A DNA stretch of 18,571 nt. Source: an uncultured Burkholderiales bacterium. Lineage in GTDB: Bacteria; Pseudomonadota; Gammaproteobacteria; Burkholderiales; Burkholderiaceae_C. The stretch covers positions 1-18,571 of the forward strand of contig CAIYFE010000235.1 in NCBI GenBank assembly GCA_903925445.1. The letters are read 5' to 3'. A program made the position numbers and the translations under genes. Below the pieces are notes generated by a model. It saw only the letters and a list, made by a program, of their open reading frames with translations. It was not told the DNA's origin and made no database searches. Positions 12,943 through 18,571 of this stretch are shown piece after piece (the stretch's first letter is position 1; the number at the start of each line of letters is the position of its first letter).

Positions 12943-13596
12943 TTATTTGCCGTTGCGGGCGTTGGTTTTGTTGCGTTCGCTCAAATCAGAAATCAGGCCA
13001 TCGATGCCTTTGGCGTTGATGGTTTGAGCAAACTGGCTGCGGTAGTTGTCCACCAGCCAAATGCCCATGACATTGAGGTTGTAAACACGCCAGCCAGCGG
13101 GGGCGTCATCGGCTTTTTCAACGCGGTAGTCGATCTGGATGGGGTCGCCCTTGCCGCGCACCTCGGTTTTGACCACCACTTCTTTGTCATCGGGCGCAGC
13201 GCGCAAGGGCTTGACGACCACCGTTTGGTCGCTGACTTGGGTCAAAGCGCCGGCGTACGTGCGAACCAACAATGTTTTGAACTCATCTTGCAAACGCTTT
13301 TGCTGCTCGGGCGTGGCTTGTCGCCAAGCAGGTCCCACCGCAGAAGCCGTCATGCGTTGGAAATTCAGGTTGGGCATGACGCGCTGATCCACCAAGGCGC
13401 TGATTTTGTTGATGTCGCCCGATGTGATCGATTTGTCAGCCTTGATCTTGTCCAAGATGTCGCCCGAGACGCTCTTGATGAAGCCGTCCGCTGTCGCTTC
13501 GCCAGCGTGCGCAAAACTGCCCCACGCCAAGGCACTTCCCAAAACAAGCCCATGCAAGCATTGCAAAGCGGTGCGGCGGGAATAGAAACGGTTCAT
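12943..13596 (-). CDS. mlaC: Phospholipid-binding periplasmic chaperone MlaC
   Basis: MlaC ferries phospholipid across the periplasm between the MlaA-porin complex and inner-membrane MlaFEDB. The 217-residue product has a signal sequence ending near AHA-GEA (about residue 31) and a Tol-Tol-Ttg2 (MlaC) domain: DILDKIKADKS, VMPNLNFQRMTASAVGPAWR, FKTLLVRTYAGAL, IQIDYRV and YNLNVMGIWLVDNYRSQF. The ATG at 13594-13596 is chosen because GGAG (13603-13606) lies six bases upstream; the frame continues four codons further to a TTG. The signal peptide carries Ser-Arg-Arg-Thr-Ala-Leu-Gln (about 6-12), a partial twin-arginine motif, unlike the Sec signal of E. coli MlaC. The Cys in the signal does not fit a lipobox. 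Confidence 0.94.
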   Translation of the reverse strand: MNRFYSRRTALQCLHGLVLGSALAWGSFAHAGEATADGFIKSVSGDILDKIKADKSITSGDINKISALVDQRVMPNLNFQRMTASAVGPAWRQATPEQQKRLQDEFKTLLVRTYAGALTQVSDQTVVVKPLRAAPDDKEVVVKTEVRGKGDPIQIDYRVEKADDAPAGWRVYNLNVMGIWLVDNYRSQFAQTINAKGIDGLISDLSERNKTNARNGK

Positions 13597-13602
13597 ACAA
13601 AA

Positions 13603-13606
13603 CTCC
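13603..13606 (-). promoter_or_regulatory. Ribosome binding site deciding the mlaC start
   Basis: GGAG on the minus strand, six bases before the ATG at 13596; selects this ATG over the in-frame TTG at 13606-13608, which overlaps the site itself. Confidence 0.65.
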
Positions 13607-13611
13607 AAGAA

Positions 13612-14343
13612 TTACTTTTGACCAGACGTATCGTCTTCATCAGGCGGGTTGCCGTCATAGATTTGCGAGCGACGGTATTGCAAATACGCATCACGGGTGA
13701 AGCTGTATTTGTCCAACGACGCTGATTCGAGCAAGTTGCTGGTCTGCAGCAAGTGTGCTCGTTTTTCAACGGCTCGCAAGGTATATGCGCTGTTGCGCGC
13801 AGGCACATTGCTTTCGCGTCCTACGGGGTCGGCATAGTAGTCCAGCGGCAAGCCAGCAGTGTCACGCACGGTAGATGGCCCTAAAACGGGCAACACCAAG
13901 TAAGGTCCATTGAGCACGCCCCAATACCCCAAGGTCTGCCCAAAATCTTCGGGATGACGCTCCAAGTTGATGGGCGTGGCCACATCAAAAATACCGTAAA
14001 TGCCAAACACGGTGTTGACCACCACGCGCATGAAAGATTCCGCCGTGTCCCGCCCTTTGAGCTGCAAACCGTTGTTCACGGTAGACCACATGTCGGAGAT
14101 GTTGTTGAACACATTGCGCACACCCGTCTGAACCACACCGGGCGTCACGGCTTGGTAGCCCTTGGCCACGGGCTTCATGACGTTGTCATCCAAGCTGTCA
14201 TTGAAGGTGGAGACGCGGCGGTTCATGGGCTCAAAAGGATCTTTGGGATCGGCATTGGGCGCACTGGCGCAAGCGCTCAACGCGAGCAAAGCCAGCGCAC
14301 TCAACGCACGGCGTGTTGCCATCAACTTGCTTGGCTGCTTCAT
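13612..14343 (-). CDS. mlaA: Outer-membrane lipoprotein MlaA (VacJ)
   Basis: MlaA removes mislocalised phospholipids from the outer leaflet of the outer membrane and hands them to MlaC. The 243-residue product has a lipoprotein signal with lipobox Leu-Ser-Ala-Cys25 followed by Ala (no Asp at +2, so outer-membrane sorting is expected). The VacJ domain is plain: DPFEPMNRRVSTFND (33-48), GVRNVFNNISDMWSTVNNGL, FGIYGIFDVAT, EDFGQTLGYWGV, GPYLVLPVLGPSTVRDTAG and DYYADPV. The C-terminus is acidic and Gly/Pro-rich. In E. coli vacJ is unlinked, whereas here it sits between mlaD and mlaC, the usual betaproteobacterial order. Overlaps the mlaD stop by four bases (ATGA). Confidence 0.96.
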   Translation of the reverse strand: MKQPSKLMATRRALSALALLALSACASAPNADPKDPFEPMNRRVSTFNDSLDDNVMKPVAKGYQAVTPGVVQTGVRNVFNNISDMWSTVNNGLQLKGRDTAESFMRVVVNTVFGIYGIFDVATPINLERHPEDFGQTLGYWGVLNGPYLVLPVLGPSTVRDTAGLPLDYYADPVGRESNVPARNSAYTLRAVEKRAHLLQTSNLLESASLDKYSFTRDAYLQYRRSQIYDGNPPDEDDTSGQK

Positions 14344-14819
14344 TTAGAACCTTGTGCGGGTGTGGGTTCAGCCGCTTTGTTGTACAAAAACTGGCTGATC
14401 AAATTTTCCAGCACCACCGCAGACTGCGTGGACTGAATGCGATCTCCGGCGGCCAAGTTGTCGGCTTCGGAGCCTGCTTCTATGCCAATGTATTGCTCAC
14501 CCAACAAACCGCTGGTCAGAATTTTTAACGAGCTGTCTTTGGGAAACTTGTAGCTGCTTTGCAGCGCCAGCGTGACTGTGGCCTGAAATGTCTTGTCATC
14601 AAACGACACCGACTCCACGCGCCCCACCACAACGCCGGCGCTTTTGACCGCAGCTTGACGCTTCAAGCCACCAATGTTGTCAAAGCGTGCTGTCACGTTG
14701 TAGGTGGACTGAAAATTAAGCGTCAACAAATTGGCAGCCTTGAGCGCCAAAAACAAAACCGCTGCCGCGCCCAAAAGCACAAACAAACCGACCCAAACAT
14801 CCAACTTGGAGCGTTGCAT
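14340..14819 (-). CDS. mlaD: MCE-domain lipid transport protein MlaD
   Basis: MlaD forms the hexameric periplasmic ring on the MlaFEDB complex through which lipid passes. The 159-residue product has one N-terminal membrane helix (about 8-30, VWVGLFVLLGAAAVLFLALK), an MCE domain (about 38-116: YNVTARFDNIGGLKRQAAVK, GVVVGRVESVSFDD, ILTSGLLGEQYIGIE) and a helical tail ending near LISQFLYNKAAE that lines the central pore in homologues. The ATG at 14817-14819 is chosen over the GTG one codon before because GGAGG (14825-14829) is five bases from the ATG and only two from the GTG. Stop overlaps mlaA. Confidence 0.95.
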   Translation of the reverse strand: MQRSKLDVWVGLFVLLGAAAVLFLALKAANLLTLNFQSTYNVTARFDNIGGLKRQAAVKSAGVVVGRVESVSFDDKTFQATVTLALQSSYKFPKDSSLKILTSGLLGEQYIGIEAGSEADNLAAGDRIQSTQSAVVLENLISQFLYNKAAEPTPAQGSK

Positions 14820-14824
14820 CACGT

Positions 14825-14829
14825 CCTCC
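14825..14829 (-). promoter_or_regulatory. Ribosome binding site deciding the mlaD start
   Basis: GGAGG on the minus strand, five bases before the ATG at 14819; one of the strongest Shine-Dalgarno matches in the window and favours ATG over the adjacent GTG. Confidence 0.75.
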
Positions 14830-14835
14830 GATTCT

Positions 14836-15612
14836 TTAAATACTGAACATCATGGCCGTGAGCACGAAGTCCAAAGCCAACACCGCCAACGAAGCGACCA
14901 CCACGGTACGTGTGGTCGCGCGCGACACACCTTCTGGGGTGGGTTGCGCCTCATACCCTTGAAGCAAGGCCACAAAAGTCACCGTGATGCCAAACACCAC
15001 GCTTTTGATGACGCCGTTGCCCACATCGCTCCACACGTCGACGCCGCCTTGCATTTGGCTCCAAAACGATCCTTCGTCCACGCCAATCAACAACACGCCA
15101 ACCATCCAGCCACCCAACACGCCCACAGCGCTGAACACAGCCGCCAACAAAGGCATGGTGATCACACCCGCCCAAAAACGCGGAGCCAAGATGCGACGAA
15201 TGGGATCCACCGCCATCATGTCCATGGCGCTGAGTTGCTCACCGGCTTTCATCAAACCAATTTCAGCGGTCAACGAAGTACCCGCGCGCCCTGCAAACAA
15301 CAAGGCGCTGACCACCGGCCCCAACTCACGCACCAAACTCAGCGCCACCAACAAGCCCAGCGCTTCCGAAGAACCATAACGCTGCAAGGTGTAGTAGCCC
15401 TGCAAGCTCAGGACAAAACCAACAAACAAACCCGACACGGCAATGATGGCCAGCGAGTAGTTGCCCAAAAAATGAATTTGGTCACGCACCAACGCAAAAC
15501 GTCGCAAGGTGGTGCGTCCCAGCATCAGCAAGCGCACAAACAAACGCGCGCCGTACCCCAAACCCGCCAAATAACTGCGCACAGAAAATCCCAGGTTGGC
15601 GAGAAAGTTCAT
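14836..15612 (-). CDS. mlaE: Phospholipid ABC transporter permease MlaE
   Basis: MlaE is the inner-membrane permease of the Mla system. The 258-residue product shows the family core: GLFVGFVLSLQGYYTL (about 60-76), then SLVRELGPVVSALLFAGRAG and SLTAEIGLMKAGEQLSAMDM, the MlaE/Ttg2B signature preceding the coupling-helix region DPIRRILAPRFWAG, followed by four to five further hydrophobic segments to the C-terminus. The start overlaps the mlaF stop by four bases, coupling ATPase and permease; mlaD begins 16 bases after its stop. Confidence 0.97.
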   Translation of the reverse strand: MNFLANLGFSVRSYLAGLGYGARLFVRLLMLGRTTLRRFALVRDQIHFLGNYSLAIIAVSGLFVGFVLSLQGYYTLQRYGSSEALGLLVALSLVRELGPVVSALLFAGRAGTSLTAEIGLMKAGEQLSAMDMMAVDPIRRILAPRFWAGVITMPLLAAVFSAVGVLGGWMVGVLLIGVDEGSFWSQMQGGVDVWSDVGNGVIKSVVFGITVTFVALLQGYEAQPTPEGVSRATTRTVVVASLAVLALDFVLTAMMFSI

Positions 15613-16442
15613 GCGCTCGCCTCCGCGCCAAAGTCGTCTTCGATCGTCGCGCCGGGGTAGTGAAAACGCACGGGCCCTTCGGGCGCGGCCGTGACAAACT
15701 GGTGCACCAATGGATCACGGCTGTTGCGCACTTCATCGGGCGTGCCTTGCGCTGCAATCTTGCCGTTGGCCAACACGATCACCTTATCGGCAATGTGAAA
15801 CGTTTCATCCAAATCGTGAGACACGATGATGCTGGTCAAGCCCAACGAGTCGTTGAGTTGGCGAATCAAACGCGCTGCTGTACCCAATGAAATTGGGTCG
15901 AGCCCGGCAAACGGTTCGTCATACATCACCAACTCTGGATCGAGCGCAATGGCTCGCGCCAACGCCACACGGCGCGCCATGCCACCGGAGACTTCGCTGG
16001 GCATCAAATCGCGTGCGCCTCGCAAACCCACCGCTTGCAGCTTCATGAGCACGATGTCGCGGATCATGGCTTCGCTCAAGGCGGTGTGCTCGCGCAAAGG
16101 AAAGGCCACGTTGTCAAAAACTGTCAAATCGGTGAACAAGGCGCCAAACTGAAACAACATGCCCATGCGACGACGCACGGCGTACAAATCAGACGCGGCC
16201 AAAGCGCCCACCTCATGTCCATCGAACAAAACCTCACCCGCCTGCGCGCGGTATTGACCGCCAATCAAACGCAACACCGTGGTTTTACCGCCCCCCGAAG
16301 CCCCCATGAGCGCCGTGACTTTGCCACGCGGCACGCTCAAGGTGATGCCATCCAAAATGACACGTTCACCATAGCCAAAACGCACGTCGCGGAGTTCGAC
16401 AAGTGCATCGCTGGAGCTGGGATTGAAGGGGTTGGACGTCAT
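15609..16442 (-). CDS. mlaF: Phospholipid ABC transporter ATP-binding protein MlaF
   Basis: The ATPase of MlaFEDB. The 277-residue product has Walker A GASGGGKTT (from residue 47, Lys53), Q-loop Gln98, signature VSGGM (151-155), Walker B with Asp175-Glu176 (VMYDEPFAGLDP) and H-loop His209. The ATG at 16440-16442 is chosen; the frame extends only three codons further to a TTG inside the preceding hairpin. No Shine-Dalgarno is seen. It is first gene of the mla operon, and a terminator hairpin ends only six bases before the ATG. A C-terminal tail of about 30 residues follows the ATPase core; in E. coli the MlaF C-terminus contacts the neighbouring subunit. Confidence 0.96.
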   Translation of the reverse strand: MTSNPFNPSSSDALVELRDVRFGYGERVILDGITLSVPRGKVTALMGASGGGKTTVLRLIGGQYRAQAGEVLFDGHEVGALAASDLYAVRRRMGMLFQFGALFTDLTVFDNVAFPLREHTALSEAMIRDIVLMKLQAVGLRGARDLMPSEVSGGMARRVALARAIALDPELVMYDEPFAGLDPISLGTAARLIRQLNDSLGLTSIIVSHDLDETFHIADKVIVLANGKIAAQGTPDEVRNSRDPLVHQFVTAAPEGPVRFHYPGATIEDDFGAEASA

Positions 16443-16448
16443 AGAAAA

Positions 16449-16474
16449 CAAAAGCCGGTACTGGCCGGCTTTTG
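16449..16474 (-). terminator. Intrinsic terminator after gltD, abutting the mlaF start codon
   Basis: A perfect 10-base-pair stem (plus strand CAAAAGCCGG at 16449-16458 with CCGGCTTTTG at 16465-16474, six-base loop). Read on the minus strand it ends in TTTTGTTTTCT, a U-rich tract that runs into the mlaF ATG. It lies 31 bases after the gltD stop, so it should end the gltBD transcript. Confidence 0.82.
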
Positions 16475-16505
16475 CATTGTAAGAGAAGGGTTGTAAATCC
16501 AGCGC

Positions 16506-17972
16506 TTATCTTGGCAGGCTGGTCGCCCCCATCAAGAACTCGTCGACGGCACGCGCCGCTTGACGGCCTTCACGGATGGCCCACACCACCAGCGATTGAC
16601 CGCGACGCATGTCACCCGCCGCAAACACTTTGGGCACATTGGTCGCGTAGCCGCCTTGTTCTTCGGTGCTGGCTTTGGCGTTGCCTCGGGCGTCTTTGTC
16701 CACGCCAAAGCCTTCCAAAATGGTGGCCACTGGATTGACAAAGCCCATGGCCAAGAGCACAAGGTCGGCTTTGTGAATTTGTTCAGAGCCTGCGACTTCA
16801 ACGGGTTTGCCGTCTTTCCATTCCACTCGAACCGTTTTGACACCCGTCACTTTGCCGTTTTCGCCCACGAATTCTTTGGTGGAAATGGCAAATTCGCGCT
16901 CGCAACCTTCTTCGTGGCTGGAGCTGGTGCGCAATTTGAGCGGCCAATAGGGCCAGACCAAGGATTTATTTTCTTGCTCGGGCGGCATGGGCATGACTTC
17001 AAATTGGGTCACGCTCACGGCGCCATGACGGTTGGACGTGCCCACGCAGTCAGAACCGGTGTCGCCACCGCCAATCACCACCACATGTTTGCCATCGGCA
17101 CGCAGTTGGTCTTTGAGCTTGTCGCCCGCATTGACCTTGTTTTGCTGAGGCAAAAACTCCATGGCAAAGTGAATGCCAGCGAGTTCACGCCCTGGTGCAG
17201 GCAAATCACGCGATTGCTCGGAGCCGCCGGTCAACAACACGGCGTCAAAGTCTTTTTTGAGCTGCTCAGGACTGATGCTTTCTTTGGCCCAGTTGGTCAC
17301 TTTGGAGCCTTTGGGCATCTCGCCAATCAACACGCCGGTGCGAATCTTCACGCCTTCGGCTTCGAGTTGTTTGACGCGGCGGTCGATGTGCGACTTCTCC
17401 ATTTTGAAGTCTGGAATGCCGTAGCGCAGCAAGCCGCCCACGCGATCGTTTTTCTCGAACAAGGTCACGTCATGACCTGCTCGCGCCAACTGCTGGGCTG
17501 CGGCCATGCCGGCAGGACCCGCGCCCACCACCGCTACTTTTTTGCCAGTTTTGTGCTCGGGCAATTGGGGCTTGACCCAACCTTCTTGCCAAGCACGGTC
17601 AATGATGGCGTGTTCGATGGATTTGATGCCCACCGCGTCGCCATTGAAGTTGATCACGCAAGCGGCCTCGCAAGGCGCGGGGCAGATGCGTCCAGTGAAC
17701 TCAGGAAAGTTGTTGGTGCTGTGCAGCACGGTGATGGCATTTTCCCAATCACCTTTGTAGACCAGATCGTTGAAGTCCGGAATGATGTTGTTGACGGGGC
17801 AACCGTTGTTACAAAACGGTGTGCCGCAATCCATACAACGCGCGCCTTGCACTTTGGCTTGGCTTTCATCCAACCCAATGACGAACTCTTTGTAATGCTT
17901 GAGACGTTCTGCAACGGGCTTGTAGCCTTCTTCGATGCGCTCAAACTCCATGAAGCCAGTGACTTTTCCCAT
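16506..17972 (-). CDS. gltD: Glutamate synthase (NADPH) small subunit GltD
   Basis: The beta subunit of glutamate synthase passes electrons from NADPH through FAD and iron-sulfur clusters to GltB. The 488-residue product has an N-terminal cysteine-rich ferredoxin-like part with Cys46, Cys49, Cys54, Cys58 and then Cys97, Cys101, Cys105, ligands of two [4Fe-4S] clusters; FAD-binding VVGAGPAG (148-155); NADPH-binding VVVIGGGDTGSD (297-308); and the C-terminal FAADM-like FAAGDMRRGQSLVVWA. All key residues are present. AGGA lies eight bases before the ATG. It starts 29 bases after gltB, in the usual gltBD order, and ends before the hairpin at 16449-16474. Confidence 0.97.
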   Translation of the reverse strand: MGKVTGFMEFERIEEGYKPVAERLKHYKEFVIGLDESQAKVQGARCMDCGTPFCNNGCPVNNIIPDFNDLVYKGDWENAITVLHSTNNFPEFTGRICPAPCEAACVINFNGDAVGIKSIEHAIIDRAWQEGWVKPQLPEHKTGKKVAVVGAGPAGMAAAQQLARAGHDVTLFEKNDRVGGLLRYGIPDFKMEKSHIDRRVKQLEAEGVKIRTGVLIGEMPKGSKVTNWAKESISPEQLKKDFDAVLLTGGSEQSRDLPAPGRELAGIHFAMEFLPQQNKVNAGDKLKDQLRADGKHVVVIGGGDTGSDCVGTSNRHGAVSVTQFEVMPMPPEQENKSLVWPYWPLKLRTSSSHEEGCEREFAISTKEFVGENGKVTGVKTVRVEWKDGKPVEVAGSEQIHKADLVLLAMGFVNPVATILEGFGVDKDARGNAKASTEEQGGYATNVPKVFAAGDMRRGQSLVVWAIREGRQAARAVDEFLMGATSLPR

Positions 17973-18001
17973 GATGTCAATCCTTTTCTTGGCTGCGTGA
18001 T

Positions 18002-18571
18002 TTATTTGACCGCAGCGACTTTTTTCGCCTTGGCAGCTTCAGGTGCTTTGGCAACCTTGGCTGCATTCAACTCACCCAAAGCGCGTTTGTATTCGTTGGG
18101 GAACACTTTGACGAACTTGACGCGAGCCGCTTCCCAGTTGTCGAGCAATTCGCGAGCCCGCTTGGAGCCCGTCCAGCGGTGGTGGTCTTCGAGCAGCTTT
18201 TTGAGCTGTGATTCGTCGGTTTGGTCGCGGTGCCAAATGGCGCGTGGCAATGTGTCTTCTTGCTCTTTGGCGGTCAAGACTTTTTCCATCGACACCATCG
18301 CGGTGTTGCACTTCTTGGCGAACTGGCCGTCTTCGTCGTAGACATAAGCCACGCCGCCACTCATGCCTGCGGCAAAGTTACGACCTGTTTTGCCCAACAC
18401 AGCCACGGTGCCACCGGTCATGTATTCGCAACCGTGGTCGCCCGTGCCTTCCACCACCGCAGTTGCGCCGGAGAGGCGCACCGCAAAACGCTCGCCCGCC
18501 ACGCCCGCAAAGAAGGCCTCGCCACGGGTTGCGCCGATCATGACGGTGTTGCCAACAATGATGTTGTTCAC
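18002..18571 (-). CDS. gltB: Glutamate synthase (NADPH) large subunit GltB, C-terminal end only
   Basis: Only the last 190 codons are present; the start lies beyond the right edge, and the full protein is usually about 1,500 residues. What is visible is the C-terminal GXGXG beta-helix domain (GATRGEAFFAGVAGERFAVR, GTGDHGCEYMTGG, GRNFAAGMSGGVAYVYD), which supports the ammonia channel region, followed by a helical stretch (KLLEDHHRWTGSKRARELLD, FVKVFPNEYKRALGELN). The final ~20 residues are a low-complexity Ala/Lys tail that is not a standard part of the enzyme. Frame is intact from the window edge to the stop at 18002. Confidence 0.96.
   Translation of the reverse strand: MNNIIVGNTVMIGATRGEAFFAGVAGERFAVRLSGATAVVEGTGDHGCEYMTGGTVAVLGKTGRNFAAGMSGGVAYVYDEDGQFAKKCNTAMVSMEKVLTAKEQEDTLPRAIWHRDQTDESQLKKLLEDHHRWTGSKRARELLDNWEAARVKFVKVFPNEYKRALGELNAAKVAKAPEAAKAKKVAAVK

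Noticed and set aside
12943..13596. Possible lipoprotein cysteine in the MlaC signal (Cys13)
   Set aside because: The residues before it (Ala-Leu-Gln) do not form a lipobox and it precedes the hydrophobic core.
16560..18341. A 593-codon plus-strand open frame antisense to gltD and gltB
   Set aside because: It mirrors two highly conserved genes, has no recognisable domain, and arises from the codon bias of the opposite strand.
1..18571. CRISPR array, insertion sequence, tRNA or integration site
   Set aside because: Reading both strands I saw no regularly spaced repeats, transposase or integrase motifs, or tRNA-like cloverleaf; genes are packed end to end.

Overview
The window is a dense stretch of housekeeping genes from a betaproteobacterium. 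Gene order (mlaFEDACB, yadGH-like ABC pair, ibaG, murA, his genes, hinT, tatABC) and protein types (short HisG, monofunctional HisB, separate HisI and HisE) point to Burkholderiales, most likely Comamonadaceae (Limnohabitans/Rhodoferax-like). The genus is inference from remembered synteny, not a search. Every gene except hisC reads from the minus strand. There is no gene-free stretch over 300 bases; the longest gap is the 103 bases between hisB and hisC. I saw no tRNA, rRNA, insertion sequence, CRISPR array or other mobile element.

Region by region, in transcription order from high to low coordinates: (1) the 3' end of gltB and complete gltD, the two subunits of NADPH glutamate synthase, closed by a hairpin terminator. 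(2) mlaF-mlaE-mlaD-mlaA-mlaC-mlaB, the retrograde phospholipid transport system that keeps the outer membrane asymmetric. (3) An ABC-2 exporter ATPase/permease pair, then ibaG (BolA family) and murA (first committed step of peptidoglycan synthesis). (4) hisG and hisD, directly coupled to murA. (5) hisC, on the opposite strand, converging on hisD at a shared perfect hairpin terminator and diverging from hisB. (6) hisB-hisH-hisA-[sugar-phosphate mutarotase-like gene]-hisF-hisI-hisE, then hinT and tatA-tatB-tatC; tatC runs off the left edge.

Together these cover cell-envelope upkeep (Mla, MurA, ABC exporter, Tat), histidine synthesis (all steps except HisZ, which short HisG needs and which must lie elsewhere, and the final pathway-independent functions) and glutamate supply; glutamine made from glutamate feeds HisH, and glutamate is the amino donor for HisC. 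Many junctions are 4-base ATGA overlaps or short gaps, implying long coupled transcripts. I did not find a clearly novel system. The most unusual features are the in-place inversion (and apparent type switch) of hisC, a mutarotase-like gene wedged between hisA and hisF, a twin-arginine-like signal on MlaC, and the terminator lying almost on the mlaF start codon.
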